A stretch of DNA of 27,153 nt from CAYMRB01 sp964392615. Lineage in GTDB: Bacteria; Planctomycetota; UBA8108. The notes beneath the pieces were generated by a model. That model saw only the letters and a list, made by a program, of their open reading frames with translations. It was not told the origin of the DNA and ran no database searches. Shown here piece after piece: positions 1 through 7,900 of the stretch. The translations under genes and the position numbers were made by a program. Position 1 is the first letter of the stretch, and each line of letters opens with the position of its first letter. Location: NCBI GenBank assembly GCA_964392615.1, contig CAYMRB010000080.1, forward strand, positions 1 through 27,153, read 5' to 3'.

Positions 1-2
1 TA

Positions 3-2711
3 CACCGCGGTGACCGGGTATCCCGCGGAGCGTTCGTTCTCATTGTCGGATGGGCGCTCGCCGTCGGTTCGTTCGCATCGATCCGTGGAGACGAGAAGAA
101 GATGCCTCGGTTGCGTCAAGTGATCGTCGCGTTCAAGACGCACTTCGACATCGGCTATACCGAGATGGCCCATGAGGTCGTCGACAAGTACCGCACGACG
201 ATGATCGACAAGGCGCTCGATGTTGTTGCGCGAACCGAGAGCCTGCCCACCGAGCTGCGCTTCGAGTGGACGGTTCCCGGCTGGCCGATGCAGCAGATCC
301 TCTGGGAAGGCCAGACGGCGGCGCGGCGCGAGAGGGTGCTCGATGCGCTGCGCAGCGGTCGCTTCGTCGTGCACGCGTTGCCGTTCACGACGCACACCGA
401 GACGCTCGAGCCCGAGGATCTCGTCCGCGGTCTCGGCTTCTCGACGCGGCTGTCGCGGTCCGCCGGTCTCGAGCTGCCGCGCGACGCGAAGATGACCGAC
501 GTGCCGTGTCACTCGTGGATCGTCCCGACGCTCCTGTGCCACGCGGGAGTCGACTTCCTCCACCTCGGCTGCAACCCGGCGAGCTCATCGCCGCGCGTGC
601 CGCCGCTCTTCTGGTGGGAGGGCCCCGACGGCTCGCGTCTGCTGACGATGTACATGGCCGGAGGATACGGTTCGGAGCTGCAGCCCCCTGCGGACTGGCC
701 GTATGCGACGTGGCTCGCGCTGATTCACACGGGCGACAACCAGGGGCCGCCCGAGCCGCAGCAGGTGCGCGACCTGATCGCCAAGGCGGCGAAAGAGCTT
801 CCCGGCGTCGAGGTGCACGTCGGCAGACTGTCCGACTTCGCCGACGCGATTCGCGCCGAGGGCGTCGAGATTCCCGTCGTGCGCGGCGACATGCCGGACA
901 CGTGGATTCACGGTCCGATGTCGGACCCGGTCGGCGCCGGGGTGGCGCGCCGAACGCGCGCGGCGCTCCTGACTCTCGAGGTGCTGCACGCGCAGCTCGA
1001 CGGGCGCGGCGTGCCGATCGCCGACGCGACCGACGCGATCGAACTCGCGTATGAGCAGAGCCTGTTGTACGGGGAGCACACGTGGGGCGCGGCGCTGTGG
1101 TGGAATCGCGATGGCAAGCTCGTGTACGGGAAGGAGTGGCGCGACAGCCACCGGGGAGGTGAGTTCGATCGCGTCGAGGCGTCGTGGGAGGAGCATTCGG
1201 GCTACATCCGCACGGCTCGCGATCTCGTGGCGCCGCGACTCGATGAACACCTGGAGGCACTCGCCGCCTCTGTCGATGTGCAAGGCCCGCGCGTGGTCGT
1301 CTACAACGCGTTGCCGTGGACGCGCACGGACGAGGTCGATGTGAGCTGGCCCGAAGACGCGCCGAGCGCGTTGGAGCCTGTCGATGGCGGACCGACGATC
1401 CCGGTCGCGGCGCGTGACGGAACGTTGCGATTCGTCGCGCCGGATGTCCCGGCACTCGGCTACCGGACGTTCGTGCCCGCGTCGTCCTCGCCATCGGACG
1501 ACGCCAAGTCCGCGCCGACCGTGGCGGGCGACGAAACGACGGGCGTGATCGAGAGCCCGTTCTTCCGCCTGCGCATCGACCGCGAGCGCGGCACGGTCGC
1601 GTCCGCCGTCGACAAGCGTTCCGGACGCGAGTGGATCGATGCCGACGCGGATCACGGCTTCGGGCAGTTTCTCTACGAGCGGTTCGACCGACGCGACGTG
1701 GACCGCTACGTCGATGCGTACGTAACGCACCGCTTCGACTGGGCGGTGAACGAGCTCGGCAAGTCGAACCTGCCGGACGCGAAGCGGTTTCCGCACAGGT
1801 CTGCGACACCGAAGGGCTTCACGCTGCGGATCGAGCGCTCGGACGTCAGCGTCGCGGCGATCCTCGAAGCGCCGGCGAGCGACGGCGTGCCCTGCGGCAT
1901 CGCGACGACGTTCACGCTGTGGCGCGATCTGGCATGCGTCGACGTCGACATCTCCGTGCGCGACAAGCCGGCCGATCCGTGGCCCGAGGCTGGCTGGCTG
2001 TGCTTGCCGCTCGCCGTCGAGAAGCCGTCGTTCCGACTCGCGCGGATCGGCTCGGTCGTCGATCCCGCGCGCGATCTCGTGCCGGGTTCGAACCGGGACC
2101 TCTTCTGGCTCTCCGGGGGCGTCGCGGTGATCGACGATGCGGGCGTCGGCATCGGACTGTGCCCGATCGACTCGCCGTGTGTCAGTCTCGATCGTCCCGG
2201 GCTGTGGTCGTACCGGCCCGAGTTCGTTCCGCAGCGACCGCGCGTCTACGTCAACCTGTTCAACAATCAGTGGACGACAAACTTCCGGCTGTGGAACGAG
2301 GGCTCGTGGAGCTCGCGTGTACGGCTGTGGTCGATCGATCGCTATCGACACGAGCCGTCGCTCGTCACGCCGTCGACCGACGCGCGCTATCCGCTGTGTG
2401 CGGCAGCGGAACGGGGGCCCGCGGGCGATCAGCTCGTGCGGCGCAGCGGGCCGACGCTGTCGAGGCGCGGAGTGCTCGTCACCGCGTGGCAGCGCGATGC
2501 CGACGCGAAGACGACGCTGCTGCGGCTCTGGGAGCTCGCGGGGCAGAGCGGAGCGTGTCGCGTCGAGCTGCCGCCCGGTGTGGACGTCAGATCCGTGCAC
2601 CGCCTCGACTTGCGGGGCCGGCCGCTGGGGGACGCGCGACCGATCGTCGACGGGAAGATCGACGTCGAGCTGCGTCCGTTCGCACCGGTGACCCTGCTGC
2701 TGGGCGATTGA
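3..2711 (+). CDS. Secreted GH38-like glycosidase (DUF5054 family), 5' end outside the window
   Basis: This is a glycoside hydrolase family 38-like protein, predicted to act on alpha-linked sugars, probably alpha-mannosides. Counting from the ATG at 102 it has 869 residues. It begins with the family hallmark FKTHFDIGYT, in which H14 and D16 are the expected zinc ligands, inside the N-terminal TIM-barrel-like domain. The C-terminal half is the beta-rich part usual for GH38 proteins. The reading frame stays open upstream of 102 to the window edge. That stretch encodes a hydrophobic segment (about GAFVLIVGWALAVGSF) followed by a charged region, which looks like a signal peptide, so the real start is probably left of position 1. 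The alternative is the ATG at 102, preceded by an AGAAGAAG stretch. A hairpin follows the stop directly. The DUF5054 assignment is from recall; the exact substrate and the catalytic nucleophile are not established here. Confidence 0.82.
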   Translation, partial: HRGDRVSRGAFVLIVGWALAVGSFASIRGDEKKMPRLRQVIVAFKTHFDIGYTEMAHEVVDKYRTTMIDKALDVVARTESLPTELRFEWTVPGWPMQQILWEGQTAARRERVLDALRSGRFVVHALPFTTHTETLEPEDLVRGLGFSTRLSRSAGLELPRDAKMTDVPCHSWIVPTLLCHAGVDFLHLGCNPASSSPRVPPLFWWEGPDGSRLLTMYMAGGYGSELQPPADWPYATWLALIHTGDNQGPPEPQQVRDLIAKAAKELPGVEVHVGRLSDFADAIRAEGVEIPVVRGDMPDTWIHGPMSDPVGAGVARRTRAALLTLEVLHAQLDGRGVPIADATDAIELAYEQSLLYGEHTWGAALWWNRDGKLVYGKEWRDSHRGGEFDRVEASWEEHSGYIRTARDLVAPRLDEHLEALAASVDVQGPRVVVYNALPWTRTDEVDVSWPEDAPSALEPVDGGPTIPVAARDGTLRFVAPDVPALGYRTFVPASSSPSDDAKSAPTVAGDETTGVIESPFFRLRIDRERGTVASAVDKRSGREWIDADADHGFGQFLYERFDRRDVDRYVDAYVTHRFDWAVNELGKSNLPDAKRFPHRSATPKGFTLRIERSDVSVAAILEAPASDGVPCGIATTFTLWRDLACVDVDISVRDKPADPWPEAGWLCLPLAVEKPSFRLARIGSVVDPARDLVPGSNRDLFWLSGGVAVIDDAGVGIGLCPIDSPCVSLDRPGLWSYRPEFVPQRPRVYVNLFNNQWTTNFRLWNEGSWSSRVRLWSIDRYRHEPSLVTPSTDARYPLCAAAERGPAGDQLVRRSGPTLSRRGVLVTAWQRDADAKTTLLRLWELAGQSGACRVELPPGVDVRSVHRLDLRGRPLGDARPIVDGKIDVELRPFAPVTLLLGD

Positions 2712-2734
2712 GGGCGCTGCGGGCGCAGCGTCCC
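2712..2734 (+). terminator. Hairpin after the GH38-like gene
   Basis: The stop codon is followed at once by a hairpin: CGCTGC (2715-2720) pairs with GCAGCG (2725-2730) around a GGGC loop. GGG (2712-2714) pairs with CCC (2732-2734) beyond a bulged T. There is no T-run, so intrinsic termination is plausible but not certain. Confidence 0.4.
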
Positions 2735-2864
2735 GATCTCCGGAGCTCGACCGCGCCCCCTCCCGCTTGCCCCTCTCCGGACTTGACTTTTTGCCTCGTG
2801 CCGCGTCTTCTCCTTCTGCTGTTCCCACAACTCACTCAAAGGCACGAAGGAGGCCTTCGGTTTC

Positions 2865-3335
2865 ATGGCGATCATCAGTGCTGGCACTGCTGCGCCGGAC
2901 TTCTCGCTCGAGTCGCACGCCGACGAGACCGTGAAGCTCTCGGACTACGCGGGCCAGAAGAACGTCCTGCTCGTGTTCTATCCGCTCGATTTCACGCCCA
3001 CGTGAAGCGAGGAGATCCCCGGCCTCAACTCGCTGCTCGGCGAGTTCGACGGCTGCAATACCCAGGTTCTGGGTATCAGCGTGGACTCCAAGTATTGCCA
3101 CAAGGCTTGGGCGGACAGCCTCGGCCCGATCAACTACCCGCTGCTCGCCGACTTCCACCCGAAGGGTGAGGTCGCGAAGGCCTACGGGCTCTGGCTCGAT
3201 GGCCCGGGTATCGGTGACCGTGCGACCGTCCTGGTGAACAAGGACGGCCAGGTCGTCTGGTCGGAGTCGGTCGGCCCTCCGGGACGTCGCATTCCGGCAG
3301 AGCTCCTCGCCAAGTGCAAGGAGCTCGGGTCGTAG
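2865..3335 (+). CDS. Selenocysteine-containing peroxiredoxin (AhpC/TSA family), TGA at codon 47 read as Sec
   Basis: This is a 156-residue thioredoxin-fold peroxiredoxin that would reduce hydrogen peroxide or organic hydroperoxides in the cytoplasm. The ATG at 2865 follows a strong ribosome site, GAAGGAGG at 2846-2853. Residues 39-50 read YPLDFTPT-TGA-SEE. The TGA (3003-3005, codon 47) falls exactly on the peroxidatic position of the family motif PxxxTxxC. Downstream the frame is fully intact: GISVDSKYCHKAWAD, then YPLLADFHPKGEVAKAYG, then DRATVLVNKDG with the conserved active-site Arg. A SECIS-like hairpin lies just after the TGA. C78 (in KYCHKAW) or C64 could be the resolving cysteine. The protein resembles AhpE/1-Cys and archaeal-type peroxiredoxins more than Bcp. 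An ATG-initiated product from 3081 would lack the active site and is unlikely. A TTGACT -35-like hexamer lies at 2783, but no good -10 is seen. The alternative is a nonsense-mutated Cys codon. Confidence 0.82.
3021..3054 (+). promoter_or_regulatory. Bacterial SECIS element for the peroxiredoxin
   Basis: This hairpin lies inside the coding sequence just downstream of the Sec TGA. AACTCGC (3027-3033) pairs perfectly with GCGAGTT (3040-3046) around the six-base loop TGCTCG (3034-3039). Below a small internal loop, GGCC (3021-3024) pairs with GGCT (3051-3054). The apical loop begins 28 bases after the TGA and has G at its second position. Both agree with the general bacterial SECIS rule: loop about 16-37 bases after UGA, with a G in the first two loop positions. 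It would recruit SelB with Sec-tRNA. The fold was drawn by eye. Confidence 0.7.
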
Positions 3336-3365
3336 CAGCTCGCTGAACGGGGCCGGAGTGTTGAC

Positions 3366-3402
3366 ACGACGGGGCGCGCCGCGCGGCGGCGTGTCCCGTC
3401 GT
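3366..3402. terminator. Strong hairpin between convergent genes
   Basis: ACGACGGG (3366-3373) pairs with CCCGTCGT (3395-3402). The interior is very GC-rich and can form CGCCG/CGGCG pairs. The hairpin sits between the end of the peroxiredoxin gene and the end of the receiver remnant on the other strand, so it can serve as a bidirectional terminator. Confidence 0.55.
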
Positions 3403-3414
3403 TGTCGTTCCAGA

Positions 3415-3684
3415 TCAGGAGGGGCCGCTGATCGCCAGGCGGTCGAACGCCGCCCTGATTTCGGCGATGCTCACGGGCTTGGGCACGTAGTCGTCCATGC
3501 CGGCGTCGGCGCAGGCAGCGCGGTCCGCGGCCGCCGAGCTTGCCGTCATCGCGATCACGACCGGATTCCGGTCGTCTTTCCAGCGCTCTCGGATTCGGCG
3601 CGTGGCCTCGAGTCCGCCCATCTCGGGCATGTTCGCCGAACAGCTCGTGAGTTTCAGGGCAGTCGGACGAACCGTGCTCGGCCA
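3415..3684 (-). pseudogene. Truncated response-regulator receiver domain (remnant)
   Basis: The translation carries the second half of a CheY-like receiver domain: MPEMGGLEATRRIRERW, then VVIAMTASS with the conserved Thr/Ser of strand 4, then YVPKPVS with the conserved Lys of strand 5. The first half is absent. Only about 18 codons lie between the upstream TGA and MPEM, far too few for strands 1-3. The place of the phosphoacceptor Asp reads SCSANMPEM, so no phosphorylatable Asp is seen. The segment is in the same frame as the B12-binding gene and is separated from it by that gene's TGA stop. It therefore looks like the tail of a deleted downstream regulator or hybrid kinase. It is unlikely to be functional alone. 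Confidence 0.6.
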
Positions 3685-4725
3685 TCAACCGACGGGCTCG
3701 CTGTACGCGAACGAGCTCACGAGGCTGACGGCCTCGCGCGCGTCTCGTGCCCAGCCGTCTCCTCCGAGATCCGTGCAGAGTGTAGAGGTTCGCAGGAACG
3801 GGTATCCGCCGAGCACGATTCTCGTATCGTGAGTCGACGGGCAGTCGCGTACCGCCCGGACGATCTCGGCGACCTGTTGCGTGTGGTAGGCCATCGTAGC
3901 GGAGACCCCGAGAACGTCGGCTCCGTGTCGCTCGATCGACTCGACGACGGCTGACGCTGGGGTGTTCGCGCCGAGGTAAACGGTGTCCCAGCCGTCCATC
4001 TCCAGGAAGTCGCACACCATGCGAATTCCCAGCTCGTGGAGTTCGCTTCCCGCGCAGGTGCCGACGAACCGCAGGCCATTGCATTCATCGCAGAAGACGT
4101 AGTCGTAGAGCCGTGACATGATCTGCTGCGTGGCTGCCGTGCAGAAGTGCTCCTGGGCCACGCTGATCCGGTTCTGTTGCCAGAGAAGGCCGACTCGGTT
4201 CTGACTGCTCTGGAACACATCGAGATAGATCGTCCGGATGCTCTCTCCGGACTCGAGCGCGCGCTGCACGAGCAGAAAGGCTCGCTCTCGGTCGCTTCGC
4301 AGAAGCGCTGCGGTGTAGTCTCGGCACAGCGTACTGCAGCACTCGGTGTCGCCGGCGTCAGACGTCGCGACGGAGTGTCGCATGCACTGTTCGAGTCCAG
4401 CGTCGAGGTGCTCACGCACGATCGGGAGCGCTGACGGAGAGACGCACTCCTCGACGATCTTCGCAAGGCCGCGCAGCTCCCCGATGAGTACGCTTCTGTC
4501 GATTTCGCGACACGAGTCGACCGATCGGGCCCAACGCACGTGATGGACGAACGCACCTCGCGAGGAGTTGACGAGCGCCTCGCCGAGCTCCAGGAGATGC
4601 GTTTCGATGTTCTTCTGGCGGTTCTGGATGTCGCGTCTCGAGGTGCACTTCTCGGTGAGCCGCCTCGCCAACTCATGTCGCTGGGTGACCAGCAGGTCAC
4701 GGGTCTTGCTCGGGTCCTCTGTCAT
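3685..4725 (-). CDS. CarH-like cobalamin-binding photoreceptor/sensor without a DNA-binding domain
   Basis: This is a 346-residue protein. Residues about 1-130 are helical and charged, and I cannot assign them to a DNA-binding fold. Residues about 135-210 match the four-helix B12 cap domain and contain W182-x9-E192-H193, the signature of CarH/LitR light sensors. Residues about 218-335 are the Rossmann B12-binding domain with E228-x-H230-x-x-G233 (in SELHELG), whose His is the expected lower cobalt ligand. It ends with GGDGWARDAREAV, typical of these domains. Family knowledge says that in CarH these motifs bind adenosylcobalamin and light breaks the tetramer. Here there is no MerR domain, so output must go through a partner protein. 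The ATG at 4725 is chosen, with AAGGA 11 bases upstream; a GTG at 4755 is the alternative. A degraded receiver domain follows in frame, suggesting an ancestral tie to a two-component system. Confidence 0.78.
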   Translation of the reverse strand: MTEDPSKTRDLLVTQRHELARRLTEKCTSRRDIQNRQKNIETHLLELGEALVNSSRGAFVHHVRWARSVDSCREIDRSVLIGELRGLAKIVEECVSPSALPIVREHLDAGLEQCMRHSVATSDAGDTECCSTLCRDYTAALLRSDRERAFLLVQRALESGESIRTIYLDVFQSSQNRVGLLWQQNRISVAQEHFCTAATQQIMSRLYDYVFCDECNGLRFVGTCAGSELHELGIRMVCDFLEMDGWDTVYLGANTPASAVVESIERHGADVLGVSATMAYHTQQVAEIVRAVRDCPSTHDTRIVLGGYPFLRTSTLCTDLGGDGWARDAREAVSLVSSFAYSEPVG

Positions 4726-4825
4726 GGTTCTCGTGTTCCTTGGGACACGTTCCACCGTTCAGATCGCTCGCGAGGTCGACTGGCACCCCTCCGATAAACC
4801 GCTCCGGACCGCGTCGAGCAGCTTG

Positions 4826-4871
4826 TAGCTAGCTAGCACTCACCTTGTTCATCGTCACAATCGAACAAGGT
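4826..4871. promoter_or_regulatory. Operator-like inverted repeat upstream of the B12 sensor gene
   Basis: Perfect 9-bp arms ACCTTGTTC (4842-4850) and GAACAAGGT (4863-4871) are separated by 12 bases, giving a centre-to-centre distance of 21 bp or two helical turns. Beside them is TAGCTAGCTAGC (4826-4837), itself largely palindromic. The pair lies about 100-150 bases upstream of the B12 sensor start, in the space after the cytochrome gene. This suits a dimeric regulator, but no regulator is identified. No convincing -35/-10 pair was found here. Confidence 0.35.
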
Positions 4872-4928
4872 TCTGAATCAGTTCGCGCTGGTCGTCATGA
4901 GACGACTGCGCGCTCTTTTCTCGACGCC

Positions 4929-4942
4929 CCGCCGCGCGGCGG
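4929..4942 (-). terminator. Palindromic hairpin after the cytochrome gene
   Basis: A perfect 14-bp palindrome, CCGCCGCGCGGCGG, starts 7 bases after the stop of the cytochrome gene. It folds as CCGCC/GGCGG with a GCGC loop. No T-run follows on the minus strand. Confidence 0.4.
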
Positions 4943-4949
4943 TCTCGCT

Positions 4950-7900
4950 TCAGCGCGACGACGCGCTCTCCAGCTCCGCCAGCATCTCCTTGACGCCGGG
5001 CTGGTGGCGCACGATGACGCCAGCGGTGAGCGTCTCGACGATGCGTCGGTAGTCGGGATCGTTCGTGTCGGCGAACACCGCCCTGCCGCCCTCGGCGTCG
5101 ACGCACAGCCCGCGGCCGCCCTCACTCGCCGCCAGGGGAGCGCGCAGCGCAGCGCTGTGTTCGGGGTGCGAGAGATTCAGATGGCGCACGCGCATGCCGC
5201 TCTCCGTCACGCCCCACTGTCCCGGCGGCGGTCCGGCGTGCACGGCGACGTTGAACTGGCTCAGCCACGTGATCGCGTCCTTGCGCGGGCGCTTGTCGTG
5301 ACAGCTCGCGCAGCGGCGTCGATAGACATCGCTCAGCGTGCGGCGCGCCTTGTCCTCGAGGACCGTCGGCGATATCTGCGTGTAGTGGCTGTAGAAGGGC
5401 ACGTTCGCGTCGATCCAGCAGTACACGCGGTATCGATCCTCCCACGGAATGTCGGCGCCGCAGTGCTTCGGATCCTCGAGGTAGCGCGTCAGCTTGCTGC
5501 GGATCGATCCGCGGCTCAGCGGCGCCTGGCCGTCGTAGTCGTTGCTCGGCTGCGCGTGCGTACGCCCTGTTCCCGGGACGAAATCGACCAGGGCGCGATC
5601 GACGAGCTCCATGTATGACATGCTGTACGCCGTCGTTCGGCTGCCAGTGAGGTCGAGCCCGCCGTCGGGTGTCGGCCCCGCGTGGCACTCGACGCAGTAC
5701 TTGTCGAGCACGGGCTGCACGACCGCCTCGTATTCGAGGATGCCGTTCGTTCCCCAGGCCGGCGCCTTCGGGCGCATCGGCGGCTTGCGCGCCGCGATCG
5801 AGATCTCGCTCGGCACGGGGGCAGGGGCCAGCGACGTGCGCTGCGCATGACAGCCGATGCAGCTGCGACGTTCGTCGGGCATGCAGTGCATGTCCGAGCC
5901 CATCGTCATCAGCATCTTGCCGGCGTCGTCGAGCACGTGGAAGTAGAGGCTGCGCAGCGCGGGCACCTCGAAGTGCGCCGAGCCGTCCGCCTCGATCGGC
6001 ACCAGGCCGATCAGGCGGTTGACGTAGAAGATCGTGCCGACGCCGATCGCCCCGCCACGCGGTGTCGTGTGAACGACCTGCTCCATGACTGCGAGGTGCT
6101 TGACGCGACCGCGCTCGACCACGGGCTCGAGGCCGCGGTAGACGTCCTGCAGCACGAGCGTCGCCTTCTGCGACCAGTTCGGATCGGTCAGGAGCTGGTG
6201 TTCCAGATCCGGGGGCTCCCACTCGGGCGCGTGTGCTCGCGACGGAATGGCCGGCGGCTTCGGACGCGCGACGAACGGCTGCGGGCAGTAGGCGCCGAGC
6301 TCACGCGCCGGCTCGAACACGCACTTCTTGTTGCCGAAGCGATCGAGTAGCCAGATCGCGACACGGCGTTTCGGCTCGCCGCCGTACGACACGAGGAAAC
6401 GCTGCTCGTCGAGTGGGTACGGATCCTGATACGCCCAGTGCGGACACGCGTCGCCGACCGACGCGGTATCCTGCGTGATGCGCTCGAAACCGGCGCCGTC
6501 CGCGCCTTCGCGTCCCTGGCCCTGCCAGATCAGACCGACGAGCCCGGCGTTGTGGTTGTGGTGCGTGCCGAACGTGCACACGACCTCCGGGCGTCCCGGC
6601 ACCTGTCGCGGCCTGTAGAACGCGAACGGGTCGATGACGGTATTGCCGAAGTACAGATCGAGCGCTGTGCCGTCGGGGTTCTGGACCCAGATTCCGTGGC
6701 GGTTGAAGACGTTCTTGTTGACGCCGTAGTCCCAGCGACAGAACACGACACGTCCGTCGTTCATCACCTGCGGCGTCGTATCGGTCGTCAAGTTGGCCGA
6801 GACGACCTTGCGCTCGCTGCCGTCGCGGTTGACGGTGAACAGCAACCGTCGCGGACCGCCGCCCTTGCACGGCGAGATGCCGGGCGCATCGTCGAAGAAC
6901 ACGACGCGGCCGTCGGGAAGCTCGGCAGGGGACTGGCCTTCGGTGATGACGCGATAGCCATCGCCGTCGACGCCGACCTCCGCGACATCGCCGCCGCCGC
7001 CGATGAAGATCTTCTTCGCGTCCCACGACAGCGTCATGTCGTGCGCGCGCACGGACTGCGAGTGGAAGATCGTCCGCACCTCGCGCGTGGCCGGATCGAA
7101 CACGCGGATGTACGACGGCGACGCGCCGTTGCGCGTGAACTGCAGCGCGTCGTAGCGGTACATCGGGCGCTCGAGGAAGACGATCGGCGGCAGCCGGCGG
7201 ATCTCGTCGACCCATGCGCGTTCGATCTCGTCGTCGAGCGCCAGGACCTCCTCGACGCGCGGCTCGCGGGTGGCGACGAGCTTGCCGAGAAGTGGCGAGA
7301 TCTTGGCTCCGAGCGCCTCGAGCGTCTCGCGTCGGCGTCTGCCGTCGGCCGACTCCGGATAGTGCTCCAGCGCCGCTTCCATCCGCGTGACGACGCGACC
7401 CCGCGAATCGCGCGCAGCGGTCTCGATGCCCGGCATCGGCGTGTGAATCGATCGGAACGTCACGAGCCGGGTGAGAGCTTCGCCGTAGCGGCACGCCGTG
7501 AAGTAGGCGTTGCGCACCGTGCTCGCATACGCGGCATCAGCACGCTTGACGTCGAGCGCACGCAACACGTCATCGGGCGACTTGCCGGCGATCCGCGCGA
7601 ACTGCCCCAGCACGGCGTCGGCCAGCGCTCTCTCGGTCGCGAGTCGATCGCCGGTCTTTCGCCACGCCGACCAGAACGCGCCTTCGAACGCGGACGTGAG
7701 CTCGATTTCGATCCGGCTGCGCGCGTCGGTGAAGTCGGATTGCAGAGCTCGCCAGATCGTGCTCTGCGTTGCGTCCGGCGTCGTCGCTGCAGAGCCGAGC
7801 TCGGTGGCTGACGCGAACAGCGCGTCGAGCCATTCGTCGCGAGTGACGTACCAGTTGGGTACGTTCTGCACCTCGCGGTAGTAGGGCAGATCGCCGATAC

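Noticed and set aside
585..2828. 747-codon open frame on the - strand opposite the GH38-like gene
   Set aside because: Shadow frame without domains; the + strand shows the GH38 zinc motif and a normal gene layout.
3003..3005. TGA as a plain nonsense mutation or genetic-code change
   Set aside because: It falls on the catalytic Cys position, has a SECIS-like hairpin after it and an undamaged frame beyond. Other genes in the window end normally at TGA, so a recoded genome is unlikely.
3685..3687. TGA between the B12 sensor and receiver remnant as a second Sec codon
   Set aside because: The B12 domain is complete before the TGA, no Cys/Sec site is expected there, and the read-through product would carry only half a receiver.
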